The notes under the pieces: generated by a model
Databases searched by the model: none
Told to the model about the DNA's origin: nothing
Seen by the model: only the letters and a program-made list of their open reading frames with translations
Shown: one piece after another, positions 34,176 through 42,315 of the stretch
Position numbering within the stretch: position 1 is the first letter of the stretch
Layout of the letters: each line of letters opens with the position of its first letter
Made by a program: the position numbers and the translations under genes
Source of the DNA: Halobacterium zhouii
GTDB taxonomy: Archaea; Halobacteriota; Halobacteria; Halobacteriales; Halobacteriaceae
Assembly (NCBI RefSeq): GCF_021249405.1
Contig: NZ_CP089593.1
Span: 434,001 to 498,000 of the forward strand
Length of the DNA: 64,000 bases
Direction of reading: 5' to 3'

Positions 34176-34997
34176 TCAGTCTCTGGGAGTCACCCGAGAG
34201 CCGTCCCACTCGACTTTGCCCTCGACGCGCAGTTTCTCGAGGTGCGCGCGCACGGTTTCCGCCGCGAGGTCCCGGACGCCGTCCAGGTCCTTCTCGTAGG
34301 CCGCGTCGAGGATTTCGGGCACCGTCGCCGCGCCGGACTCGACCGCGCGGCGGACGCTACGTTCGCGGTCGCGCCGGTGGCCGTACAGCCAGCGCAGGCG
34401 CTCGCCCGGGTTCTCGACGACGGGACCGTGGCCGGGGTGAAGACGGTCGAAGTCCCGTGCGAGCGCACGGCGGAGCGACGCGAGGTAGGCGCGCATGTCG
34501 CCCTCGTCGGCGCCGATGAACACGCTGCCCGACGCGAACGCCAGGTCGCCCGTGACGGCGTGGGTGCCGCCACCGTCCCCGGCGTCGACGACGAACGCGA
34601 CGTGGTCGGGAGCGTGTCCGGGCGTGTCCATCACAGTGATGCCAGTGTCACCGATGGCGTCACCCGGTCGGAATGTGCGGTCAGGTGTGACGCCGGTCGC
34701 GCGCTCGAACCGGTCGGTGAACGCGGTGTGCGCCCACACGGTCGCGTCTGTTTCGGCGGCGTACGCGGCGACCGCGCCGACGTGGTCGGGGTGGGTGTGC
34801 GTGACAGCGACGTGTTCGACGGGTGGGGCCTGCACGGCACACCCCTCCCCGCCGACGTCGGATTCGACGGCGGCGTCGAGGTCCGGCGTGTGGCCTGCGG
34901 GATCGACGAGTAGGCGTTCAGCGTCACCGACGATGTAGGCGTTCGTCTCGCCAGTCGGCGCACGCGACTCCACCGACACGGGGTAGCGTTCGGGCAC
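34176..34997 (-). CDS. MBL-fold metallo-hydrolase (LACTB2-like)
   Basis: 273 residues from GTG 34997, chosen because CGCTTTTGTC lies about 29 nt upstream; a longer frame adds 19 basic residues. Metallo-beta-lactamase motifs: VTHTHPDHVGAVAAY, DTPGHAPDHVAFV, HAVTGDLAFASG and LHPGHGPVVENP. The C-terminal winged-helix extension (VPEILDAAYEKDL... VRAHLEKLRVEGKVEWDG) is that of the LACTB2 subgroup, which in animals is an endoribonuclease and in bacteria a thiolesterase-like hydrolase. Activity here is unassigned. Confidence 0.88.
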   Translation of the reverse strand: MPERYPVSVESRAPTGETNAYIVGDAERLLVDPAGHTPDLDAAVESDVGGEGCAVQAPPVEHVAVTHTHPDHVGAVAAYAAETDATVWAHTAFTDRFERATGVTPDRTFRPGDAIGDTGITVMDTPGHAPDHVAFVVDAGDGGGTHAVTGDLAFASGSVFIGADEGDMRAYLASLRRALARDFDRLHPGHGPVVENPGERLRWLYGHRRDRERSVRRAVESGAATVPEILDAAYEKDLDGVRDLAAETVRAHLEKLRVEGKVEWDGSRVTPRD

Positions 34998-35099
34998 GAT
35001 TCGGCAAACGGAAGGGCGAGACAAAAGCGGGCCGGCACGCGGACCGTCGGGCACAGCAGACCGCCGACCCGAGTCGATTCCGGGTCGTGGGGTGGTTCT

Positions 35100-35162
35100 T
35101 AGCTATCGAGGAGGGGCTCTCAGCTGTTGAGGAAGAGCTCTCAGCCGTCGAGGTAGTACACT
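35100..35162 (-). repeat. 21-bp tandem repeat spanning a gene's stop codon (3 units)
   Basis: Units 35142-35162, 35121-35141 and 35100-35120. Read on the minus strand they give YLDG-stop, FLNS-stop, LLDS-stop: stop codons at 35143, 35122 and 35101 are all in frame at 21-nt spacing. The first unit is the true C terminus of the MarR-like gene. Confidence 0.85.
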
Positions 35163-35410
35163 TGCTTGCGCGCGTCCTCGAAACTGTACCGGGAGGCGAC
35201 GAGGCCGACGTCCTCGAGACGGTTGAGTGCGTAGCGGACCGTCCGGTCGGGGAGGAGAGACTCCTCGGCGAGGTCGCCCTGAGAGAGCGGCGCGTCGGCT
35301 TCGAGGACCTTCGCGACGAGTTTCGCGCTGGGCGGGAGGTCGCGGAGTTGGTCACGGAACTCCTGGTCGTCCTGGATGAGCGAGCGGTTCTCCGAGAGAG
35401 ACGTACTCAT
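35141..35410 (-). CDS. MarR-like winged-helix transcriptional regulator
   Basis: 89 residues from ATG 35410, with AACGTTTACC about 30 nt upstream. A single winged helix-turn-helix: LPPSAKLVAKVLEADAPLSQGDLAEESLLPDRTVRYALNRLEDVGLVASRYS, followed by the wing KQVYYLDG. The N-terminal DDQEFRDQLRDL helix may dimerise. Widespread in haloarchaea; the target is unknown. It is divergent from the F420-type oxidoreductase 123 nt away, a candidate target. Confidence 0.8.
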   Translation of the reverse strand: MSTSLSENRSLIQDDQEFRDQLRDLPPSAKLVAKVLEADAPLSQGDLAEESLLPDRTVRYALNRLEDVGLVASRYSFEDARKQVYYLDG

Positions 35411-35533
35411 GCGATGTAATCTCATACCCGTGAAGGTAAACGTTGTCTACCCATCAGACTAAACACCTAATACAACCTTAGGGGGCGGCGTGCTCGGCCT
35501 GCGGTTTATTCCCCCTCGGCGCGTTCGGCCGGT

Positions 35534-35926
35534 ATGGTCGAGATTCCAGCGGAGTACCACGACCTCTTCGAGAAGCAGTCGTTTCTCAGTCTCGGCACGC
35601 TCACGCCGGATGGTGTCCCCCACGTCACGCCGGTCTGGGTCGACTACGACGGCGAGCATCTGCTTGTGAACACGGCGCGGGGTCGGCGTAAGGAGAAGAA
35701 CCTCCGCCAGAACGCCGACGTCGGCGGGTGCATCCTCGACCCTGATGACCCGTACCGGTACGTCGGTTTCCAGGGCGACGTCGTCGAACTCACCACTGAC
35801 GGCGCGGTCGAGCACATCGACGAACTCGCGCGTCGGTACATGGACGTCGAGGAGTACCCCCACCACGGCGAGGAAGGCGGTGAGCGGGTGCTCGTTCGGA
35901 TCGAACCGACTCGCGTGTTCGGGTAG
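35534..35926 (+). CDS. PPOX-class F420-dependent oxidoreductase
   Basis: 130 residues. Split-barrel flavin/F420 fold: FLSLGTLTPDGVPHVTPVWVDYDGEHLLVNTARGRRKEKNLRQNADV, then YVGFQGDVVEL. The R-R-K-E-K-N-L segment is the usual deazaflavin phosphate-binding region of the F420-dependent subgroup. The C-terminal Tyr/Asp-rich helix (RYMDVEEYPHHGEEGGERVLVRIEPTRV) closes the barrel. GGTTTATTC about 31 nt upstream supports the ATG. Substrate unknown. Confidence 0.85.
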   Translation: MVEIPAEYHDLFEKQSFLSLGTLTPDGVPHVTPVWVDYDGEHLLVNTARGRRKEKNLRQNADVGGCILDPDDPYRYVGFQGDVVELTTDGAVEHIDELARRYMDVEEYPHHGEEGGERVLVRIEPTRVFG

Positions 35927-35968
35927 CGAGCGGGCCGTGTCGCGCGGTCCCCTATCAGCGAACGCGTT

Positions 35969-36106
35969 CTATCGGTGGACGTGGGAGTTGTACTCCCCGA
36001 GGGCGAACCCACAGTTCGGGCAGTGAACGCGCACCATCCCCGCTACCTCGTGGCGTTTCAACTCCCCCGCTTCGAACACCCCGCCACAGCGCTTGCACGT
36101 CGGCAT
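35969..36106 (-). CDS. Very small zinc-finger protein, 45 aa
   Basis: ATG 36106 to TAG 35969. The 45 residues contain MPTCKRCGGVFEAGELKRH and VHCPNCGFALGEYNSHVH: two CxxC pairs forming one zinc ribbon, plus terminal histidines. Composition and pattern make it a real gene of the haloarchaeal micro zinc-finger class. It lies between convergent and divergent neighbours with its own promoter space. Confidence 0.75.
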   Translation of the reverse strand: MPTCKRCGGVFEAGELKRHEVAGMVRVHCPNCGFALGEYNSHVHR

Positions 36107-36216
36107 ACTGTCCGCTTCGGCGCGACAGTCCATAGGCGTTCCCGCCAGAAGATGTGGCTAGGCTGTCACGAACTCGTCTCTCTGTTCCAGTACGGTTTTA
36201 ATCACCCCGCCGAGTA

Positions 36217-36936
36217 GTGAGCGTGAGAAGCGTGAAGGGACAGGAGTGGTACCAGGCTTCCGAGGTCGCCGAGGAGTACGACGAGAAGCGATTCTCCCGC
36301 GGCGGCCGGCTCATCGACCGACGGGAGAAAGAGGCCGTGCTGGACGCCCTCGAGCCAGTGGCGGGGAAGCGAGTGCTCGAGATTGCGTGCGGGACGGGCC
36401 GGTTCACGGTGATGCTCGCCGAGCGAGACGCGAACGTCACGGGACTCGACATCTCGGGGCCGATGCTCCAGGAGGGCCGTCAGAAGGCCCACCAGTCGGG
36501 CGTCGCGGACCACCTCGAGTTCATGCGCGGCGACGCCGCCCGCCTGCCGTTCCCGGACGATCACTTCGACACCGTGTTCGCGATGCGGTTCTTCCACCTC
36601 GCAGACACCCCGGCGAAGTTCCTCTCCGAGATGGCCCGCGTCTCCAAGGACCAGGTGTTCTTCGACACGTTCAACCGGTTCAGCACGCGTTCGCTGTACA
36701 ACTGGCTGCTGCCGATGGGGTCGCGGCTCTACTCGGCCGGCGAGGTCGAGCGACTCGTCGAGGGTGCAGGTCTCCACCTCGCGGACGACGACCACGACTT
36801 CGTCGTCCCCTACGGGTTCTACCGGAAGGTGCCCGACTGGGTGGCCGATCCGGTGCGGAACGCCGACATCACCATCGGGAGGTCGTTCGCTGGGAACGCG
36901 CTCGCGTCGGTGTCGTACTGGGACGCGCGGGTGTAG
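36217..36936 (+). CDS. Class I SAM-dependent methyltransferase
   Basis: 239 residues if GTG 36217 is used; GTG codons at 36223 and 36232 are alternatives, the last giving MKGQEWYQ, the N terminus I expect for the family. GGTTTTAATC near 36196 favours 36217-36223 for a leaderless message. Motif I is RVLEIACGTGRFTVMLAE, followed by VTGLDISGPML and MRGDAARLPFPDDHFDTVFAMRFFH, the UbiE/type-11 pattern. Substrate unknown. Cytosolic. Confidence 0.88.
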   Translation: MSVRSVKGQEWYQASEVAEEYDEKRFSRGGRLIDRREKEAVLDALEPVAGKRVLEIACGTGRFTVMLAERDANVTGLDISGPMLQEGRQKAHQSGVADHLEFMRGDAARLPFPDDHFDTVFAMRFFHLADTPAKFLSEMARVSKDQVFFDTFNRFSTRSLYNWLLPMGSRLYSAGEVERLVEGAGLHLADDDHDFVVPYGFYRKVPDWVADPVRNADITIGRSFAGNALASVSYWDARV

Positions 36937-37082
36937 ACTTTCGAGTCGGGGGACGTTCCCGAGCCGACTGACGGCCGCATTTCGTTCGTCTGACGGCGTG
37001 CGGAAATTATGTTGCTATGCCGACGAATTACCGGGGTACGGGACCCGAGACGTTTTTACCGGGGAACTGGTTTGTGGTGACC

Positions 37083-38003
37083 ATGGATGTCTCGGTGGTG
37101 GTGCCGACGCTCAACGGCCGCGACGCACTCGCCGCGTCACTCGACGCGCTCGCGGCCAACGCCCCCGACGCCGAGGTCATCGTCGCCAACGGACCGTCGG
37201 CGGACGGCACGTCGGGGTTGGCCCGCGACCACGACGCGACCGACGTCCTTCTGGAACTTTCCGAGCGCAACCTCAACGCCTCCCGGAACGCGGGCATCGG
37301 CGTAACGTCCGGCGACGTCGTGGCGTTCGTCGGCCACGACTCCCGGGTTCGCGACGGCTGGCTCGAGAGCGTCGAGGACACTCTCGCGGCCGGCGCGGAC
37401 GCGGTTACCGGTCCGGTCCACCGGCGCGTCGAGGGCGGGGTTACCACCGAGTCGCTCGAGCAGTCGACCATCTGCGGACGGGACGTGACGTACTTCGACG
37501 GCGGCAACGTCGCGTTCACGCGTCAGGCCGTCGACGCGCTCGACGGCTTCGACGAGTACCTCCAGACGGGTGCGGCCCGCGACGCCGCCCACCGCCTCGC
37601 CGGGATGGGTCGGTCGGTCGTCTGGGAACCCGACGCGGTGGTGCTCCGCGAGGAGAAAGACGACATCGTCCACCGTCTCCCGGAGGACGCGGACGAGTCC
37701 GCGTGGGGGTTGAAGTACCGCGCGCTCGGCTACCGGCTCGCGAAGAACTACGGGATGAGCGCGCGCGTCGCGTTCCGCGCCGCGCGACTCGCAGTGGGGG
37801 ACGCGGCGTCGCTGGGCGCGGACGTGCTCCGCGGGAGCGCGAAACTTTCGGCGTGGGCCGCCGCCGCCGCCACTATCGTTCCGGGGACGTGGTTCGGCGC
37901 GCAGGACGGCATGAACGCCCGGATGGCCGACCGGAGTCCGCGACGGAACCCGAACGGCGTCTCCTCGCGCATGGACCGCGCGATGGTCCGCTACGACTGC
38001 TGA
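37083..38003 (+). CDS. Family 2 glycosyltransferase
   Basis: 306 residues from ATG 37083, with GTTTTTACC about 28 nt upstream. GT-A fold: VSVVVPTLNGRDALAASLDAL, NASRNAGIGVTSGDVVAFVGHD (the position of the DxD is HDSR) and YFDGGNVAFTRQAVDALDGFDEYLQTGAARDAAHRL. The C-terminal ~80 residues have amphipathic helices (KLSAWAAAAATIVPGTWFG) that may touch the membrane. Acceptor unknown. Its stop region is duplicated at 37993-38024. Confidence 0.85.
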   Translation: MDVSVVVPTLNGRDALAASLDALAANAPDAEVIVANGPSADGTSGLARDHDATDVLLELSERNLNASRNAGIGVTSGDVVAFVGHDSRVRDGWLESVEDTLAAGADAVTGPVHRRVEGGVTTESLEQSTICGRDVTYFDGGNVAFTRQAVDALDGFDEYLQTGAARDAAHRLAGMGRSVVWEPDAVVLREEKDDIVHRLPEDADESAWGLKYRALGYRLAKNYGMSARVAFRAARLAVGDAASLGADVLRGSAKLSAWAAAAATIVPGTWFGAQDGMNARMADRSPRRNPNGVSSRMDRAMVRYDC

Positions 38004-38024
38004 ACCGAGACGACTGCTGAACCG
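37993..38024 (+). repeat. Tandem duplication of gene 3' end with stop codon (17-bp period)
   Basis: ACGACTGCTGAACCG is exact at 37993-38007 and 38010-38024. It contains the real TGA (38001-38003); the second TGA is out of frame. Confidence 0.85.
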
Positions 38025-38040
38025 CCAGTGTTCGAGCGTC

Positions 38041-38859
38041 CTACTCGTGGTCGAGTCCCGGAATTACGCGCGCAGCATTCTTCCCGAACACCTTCCGCAT
38101 GGCGTCCTCCGTAACGTCCAGGGTCAGCATCTCCATGGCCGCGACGTTCGGGTGCGTGGCGGGCGCGCCGCTCCCGAACAGCACGCGGTCCGGGTGCTCC
38201 GTGATGGCGCGCTCCAGGAGTTCGCGGTAGCGCACCGTCGCGGTGTCGAGGTAGAGGTCGTCGTGGGCGTCGAGCAGGCCGATGGCCTCGTGCATCAACT
38301 CACGTTCGAGCGGGTGACCGCCGAAGTGCGCGAGCACGACGGGGAACTCGCGTTCCAGCAGCGACGACGCGAGTTCGTCCGGCGTGAACCCCCGTCCGCC
38401 GTGGACCAGCACCGGCAGGTCGACGTCCTCGAGAACCGCGAGCACGTCGTCGTCCGGTACCCCGTCCTGTACGGGGTCGAGTTTGAAGCCGTGGAACCGG
38501 TCGTCGTACGCGTACTGTTCGATGTCCTCCGGCGAGGTCTGCCACTCGTGGCGGGAACTCCGGATGTTCCGCAGACGCGAGGTCGCGCCGTCGCCGGGCG
38601 TGCGGGGGCCGTCGATGCGCGCGAACGCGATGAACGACCGCTCGACTGCCTGCCGTGCGACTGCGTTGTTCGCGCGCAAGTACCCCTGTTCGCCCTTCTG
38701 CGGGCCGGGGAACACGACCGAACGCACCACGCCCGCCTGGTGCATCTCGCGTTCGAGGTCCTCGCCGTCGATGGTGCGACCTCGGATGGGTCGCCCGGGG
38801 CCGGCGTGGAGGCGGGCGTGCGTGTCCACGACGCGGAACCCGTGCTCCAGTTCGAGCAT
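38041..38859 (-). CDS. Amidohydrolase family protein (amidohydrolase 2 type)
   Basis: 272 residues. VDTHARLHAGPG replaces the usual D-x-H-x-H metal motif (here D-T-H-A-R), VLVHGGRGF and FPVVLAHFGGHP supply histidines, and VLFGSGAPATHPN the terminal Asp position is Gly-Ser. The fold is that of metal-dependent TIM-barrel hydrolases/decarboxylases, but the incomplete metal set may mean altered activity. GATATACC about 27 nt upstream supports the start. Divergent from the TetR gene by 84 nt. Confidence 0.82.
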   Translation of the reverse strand: MLELEHGFRVVDTHARLHAGPGRPIRGRTIDGEDLEREMHQAGVVRSVVFPGPQKGEQGYLRANNAVARQAVERSFIAFARIDGPRTPGDGATSRLRNIRSSRHEWQTSPEDIEQYAYDDRFHGFKLDPVQDGVPDDDVLAVLEDVDLPVLVHGGRGFTPDELASSLLEREFPVVLAHFGGHPLERELMHEAIGLLDAHDDLYLDTATVRYRELLERAITEHPDRVLFGSGAPATHPNVAAMEMLTLDVTEDAMRKVFGKNAARVIPGLDHE

Positions 38860-38921
38860 ACGCCATACTCCGCGCCCCGGTATATCGTCCTGACGGTCGA
38901 GTGGGGAAACACTTACACTAT

Positions 38922-38937
38922 TTGATTAAGTAATCAA
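38922..38937. promoter_or_regulatory. 16-bp palindromic operator before tetR
   Basis: TTGATTA-AG-TAATCAA is a perfect inverted repeat, 7 nt before the TetR ATG at 38944 and just downstream of the likely TATA region (ACACTATTTG). Binding here would block the transcription start, so autoregulation by the TetR protein of the tetR-MFS operon is likely. Confidence 0.7.
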
Positions 38938-38943
38938 TCAACA

Positions 38944-39570
38944 ATGGGTGGCGTCGATCTGACCGACACGGAACGAGAACTGATCGAAGCGACGGGCGAC
39001 GCGCTCGCCAAGCACGGTGTCGCGGGCGTGACCACGCAGAAGATCGCCGACGAGTGGGGGCGCACGCAGTCCCTCGTCCACTACTACTACGACACCAAGG
39101 AGGACCTCATCGTCGCGTACGTCGAGTACCTCCGCGACGGCGTCCGCAGCGAGTACGTCGAGCGAGACGACGACCCACCGCTCGCCCGCATCGAGTGGCT
39201 CGTCACCGACGACTTCGAGCACCAGCCGGACGGCTCACAGCAGGTCAACGTGCTCTACGACCTCCACGGCGAGGCGCCACACAACGACCGCTACCGCGCC
39301 GCGCTGAACGACTTCGAGGCGGACGGCCGCGAGTTCGTCGAGGACGCCATCCGTGACGGCATCGAGGACGGGACGTTCCGCGACGTCGACCCCGAGGCCG
39401 CCGCGCTGTTCGTCCTGTCGGCGAGCGACGGCGCGCTCCTCCGAACCGTCTCGCTCCGCCGCGACGACGACGCCGCACTGTTCCGAGCGGGCGCCGAACA
39501 GTACGTCACTAACGTCCTCCTCACCGACGACGCGCGCGAACAGTGGCGCGGATTCGCGGAGGAGTCCTGA
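38944..39570 (+). CDS. TetR/AcrR family transcriptional repressor
   Basis: 208 residues. N-terminal HTH: ELIEATGDALAKHGVAGVTTQKIADEWGRTQSLVHYYYDTKEDLI, the typical TetR pattern ending in H-Y-Y-x-x-K. The C-terminal ligand domain is helical and acidic. It overlaps the MFS exporter start (TGATG), so it is the local regulator of that exporter. The palindrome at 38922 is its likely operator. Ligand unknown; the classic role is to sense the exported compound. Confidence 0.92.
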   Translation: MGGVDLTDTERELIEATGDALAKHGVAGVTTQKIADEWGRTQSLVHYYYDTKEDLIVAYVEYLRDGVRSEYVERDDDPPLARIEWLVTDDFEHQPDGSQQVNVLYDLHGEAPHNDRYRAALNDFEADGREFVEDAIRDGIEDGTFRDVDPEAAALFVLSASDGALLRTVSLRRDDDAALFRAGAEQYVTNVLLTDDAREQWRGFAEES

Positions 39571-40889
39571 TGGCGCTCAAACGCACTCTCTCGCACCGCG
39601 CGTTCCGCCGACTCTGGTTCGGGCAACTCGCGTCCCGCATCGGCGACAGCATCCACGAGATAGCGCTCATCTGGGTCGTCTACGAGGTGACCGGCGACCC
39701 GATGCTCCTGTCGCTGACCTTCGCCGCGAGTTTTGTCCCGACCGTACTACTCTCACTGCCCGCGGGCGTGGTCGTGGACCGCGTGAACCGAAAGTACGTG
39801 CTCGTCGGCTCCGACCTCGCGCGCGCCGCTGCCGTGCTGGCGATTCCGCTGGTCGGGCGCGGCCCCCTGCTCATCCCGACGGTGCTCGCCGTCGCAGTCT
39901 TCACCGGCGTTGCGGACGCCGTGGACGGCCCCGCTCGGGGCGCGTTCGTCCCGCGACTCGTCCCCGACGAGGACCTCGACGGCGCGAACTCGCTCGTCGG
40001 GATGACCCGCTCGCTCTCCCAGGTGTTGTTCGCGGCGGGCGGCGTCGTCGTCGCGGCGTTCGGGTCGTTCGCCGCGTTCTACGTGGACGCCGGGACGTTC
40101 CTCGTCTCAGCGCTGTTCGTCGCCACCATCTCGAGCGAGTACGGCGTCCCCGACCGCGAGGAGAGCGGAGACGCTGACGACGTCGTCGACGTGATGCGCG
40201 ACGGCGCGTCCCGACTGGTCGACGACGTTCGCGACGTCCTCGGATTCGTTCGGAAACGACCCCTGCTCCGGAACGTACTCGTGTTGAGTGTCGTCCTACA
40301 GTTTGCCGTCGCGCCGGTGAACGTCGCGCTGCCGGTGTACGCCCCCAGCCTTCCGATACGCGATAGCCTCGCACTCGGCGTGCTGTACTCGGCGTTCTTC
40401 ACGGGAATGACGGCTGGCATGCTCGGCATCGGACGGTTCGAGGACGCCATCGACGAGTCGCGGGGGCACGTCCTCGTCGCCGGCATGCTCGGATTCGGTG
40501 TCAGTCTCGCCGCCGCCGTCCTGGTGATTCCCGCGTCGCTGGTCGCCGTCGCTGGCGTCGTCGGCCTGTTCGCCGTCGCCGGTCTCGGGTTCGCCGCCGC
40601 GACCGCTCCGGGGCGGACGCTCGCCCAGTTACTCGTCCCCGACGAACGCCGCGGGCGCTACACCGCCGTCGCGAGCACGCTTGGGTCGGGCGCGTTCGTC
40701 GTCGGACTCCTCCTGACGGGACCGCTCGTGAGTCTGGTCAGCGCCCAACACACGCTCATCGGGGTCGGCGCGTTCGTCGCGGTCACCGGCGTCGTCGCCG
40801 CCTTCCAGCCACTCGGCCGCGCGCACCACGAGGCCAGCACGAGCGACCACGGCTCGTCTCCCGGCGAATCGACGGTGGACACCGACTGA
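39570..40889 (+). CDS. MFS exporter under TetR control (MFS_3/EntS-like)
   Basis: 439 residues from ATG 39570 overlapping the tetR stop. Twelve helices; FRRLWFGQLASRIGDSIHEIALIWVVYEVTGDP and LSLPAGVVVDRVNRKYV (motif A) are typical of the EntS/multidrug-like MFS_3 subgroup. The central loop (residues ~195-225) is acidic. ATAPGRTLAQLLVPDERRGRYTAVAS is the second half's signature. Drug or metabolite efflux is the likely role, with expression relieved by the TetR ligand. Confidence 0.88.
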   Translation: MALKRTLSHRAFRRLWFGQLASRIGDSIHEIALIWVVYEVTGDPMLLSLTFAASFVPTVLLSLPAGVVVDRVNRKYVLVGSDLARAAAVLAIPLVGRGPLLIPTVLAVAVFTGVADAVDGPARGAFVPRLVPDEDLDGANSLVGMTRSLSQVLFAAGGVVVAAFGSFAAFYVDAGTFLVSALFVATISSEYGVPDREESGDADDVVDVMRDGASRLVDDVRDVLGFVRKRPLLRNVLVLSVVLQFAVAPVNVALPVYAPSLPIRDSLALGVLYSAFFTGMTAGMLGIGRFEDAIDESRGHVLVAGMLGFGVSLAAAVLVIPASLVAVAGVVGLFAVAGLGFAAATAPGRTLAQLLVPDERRGRYTAVASTLGSGAFVVGLLLTGPLVSLVSAQHTLIGVGAFVAVTGVVAAFQPLGRAHHEASTSDHGSSPGESTVDTD

Positions 40890-40968
40890 GGTGTCGACGC
40901 CGAGCGGTCACCGGCAACGCTCGATGGTTCGTCGAAAACTTACGGGGCTCCGATGTTTCTGTGCGACT

Positions 40969-42315
40969 ATGGGTGAGCAACTGGGGCTCACTGAATGTGT
41001 CTCGATGGCGCTCGGGGGAATGATCGGCGGTGGCATCTATGCCGTGCTCGGCGTCACCGCCCGGATAACGATGGGTGCGACGTGGTTCGCGTTCGTGCTC
41101 GCGGGCATCGTCGCCCTCTGTGCGGGTTACTCGTACATCAGGCTGAACGCACTCGGTGACCGGCGAGGCGGGTCCGTCTCGTTCGTCCAACAGTTCGTCG
41201 GCAACTCGACGCTCGCTGGCATGGTCGGCTGGACGCTGCTGTTCGGCTACGTCGGTTCGATGGCGATGTACGCGTTCGCGTTCGCGGAGTTCGCCATCGG
41301 CTTCTCGTTCGTCCCACACCAGTTGCTCGGGTTGCCGATTCGCCCGGTCGTCTCCGTCCTCGCAGTAACGCTGTTCGTCGCGATGAACCTGCTCGGCGCG
41401 CGAACCACCGGTTCCGCGGAGAACGTACTGGTCGTCGTGAAGGTTGCCGTCCTGCTCTCGTTCGGCGTGTTCGGGATGGTGTACGCGACGATGCTCTCCG
41501 ACACCACGATGTCCTACGGCTTCGGACAGTTCACCTCCGTCGGTCCCATCGTGGCCGCCGCCATCTCCTTCGTCGCGTTCCAGGGGTGGCAACTGCTGTT
41601 CTACGACCAGGAGAGCATCACGGACAGCGTCGACACGATTCGGAAGGCGGTGTACGTCTCCATCCCTGCCGCCGTCGTCATCTACGTGCTCGTCGCCGTC
41701 GTCACCGTGAACCTCGCGCCGCAGGCGCTCAAACAGCACCCGCACGTCGCGCTCGCGGACGCCGCCTCCGCGATGCTCACCGTGTTCGGTCTCTCCAGTC
41801 TCGGGTTCGTCGTCATCTCGCTGTCCGCGCTGTTCTCCACGGGGAGCGCCATCAACGCCACGCTGTTCTCCGCGGGGCACTTCGCCAAACGCCTCATCAG
41901 CGGCGACCTGCTTCCAGACCGATTGGGCGACGCCGACGCTCAGGGCCTTCCCTCGAAGACGGTGCTCGCACTCGGCGCCGTCACCGCTCTGTTCACCGCC
42001 TACGGCAGTCTCGGCGCCATCACGTCGTTCGCGTCACTCGCGTTCATCGTCGTCTTCGGCGGCGTCAGCGTTCTCGCGTTCCGCGAGCGAGACCAGGCCG
42101 ACATTCATCCCGCGCCGCCCGCAGTCGGCGCAATCGGTGCGCTCGGATTCGCACCGCTGATGCTGTACAATCTGTACACAAACCAGCCCAACACGTTCTG
42201 GCTGGTCGTCGTGCTCACTGTCGTCGCCGTCGCCGTCGAACTGCTGTACTTCGAGCGCGGGGACATCGAGCGAGAACTCGGCGAGTTCGAGGAGCGCGTC
42301 AACTCGCGGCTCTGA
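40969..42315 (+). CDS. APC family amino acid permease
   Basis: 448 residues from ATG 40969, with AACTTACGG about 31 nt upstream. The first helix has MALGGMIGGGIYAVLGV, the unwound substrate-binding G-[A/M]-x-I-G-x-G-I motif of APC carriers, and helix 6 region FVAFQGWQLLFYDQESITDSVDTIRKAV is family-typical. Twelve helices predicted. The gene's last 17 nt overlap the convergent TRIC gene. Substrate probably an amino acid or polyamine. Confidence 0.9.
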   Translation: MGEQLGLTECVSMALGGMIGGGIYAVLGVTARITMGATWFAFVLAGIVALCAGYSYIRLNALGDRRGGSVSFVQQFVGNSTLAGMVGWTLLFGYVGSMAMYAFAFAEFAIGFSFVPHQLLGLPIRPVVSVLAVTLFVAMNLLGARTTGSAENVLVVVKVAVLLSFGVFGMVYATMLSDTTMSYGFGQFTSVGPIVAAAISFVAFQGWQLLFYDQESITDSVDTIRKAVYVSIPAAVVIYVLVAVVTVNLAPQALKQHPHVALADAASAMLTVFGLSSLGFVVISLSALFSTGSAINATLFSAGHFAKRLISGDLLPDRLGDADAQGLPSKTVLALGAVTALFTAYGSLGAITSFASLAFIVVFGGVSVLAFRERDQADIHPAPPAVGAIGALGFAPLMLYNLYTNQPNTFWLVVVLTVVAVAVELLYFERGDIERELGEFEERVNSRL

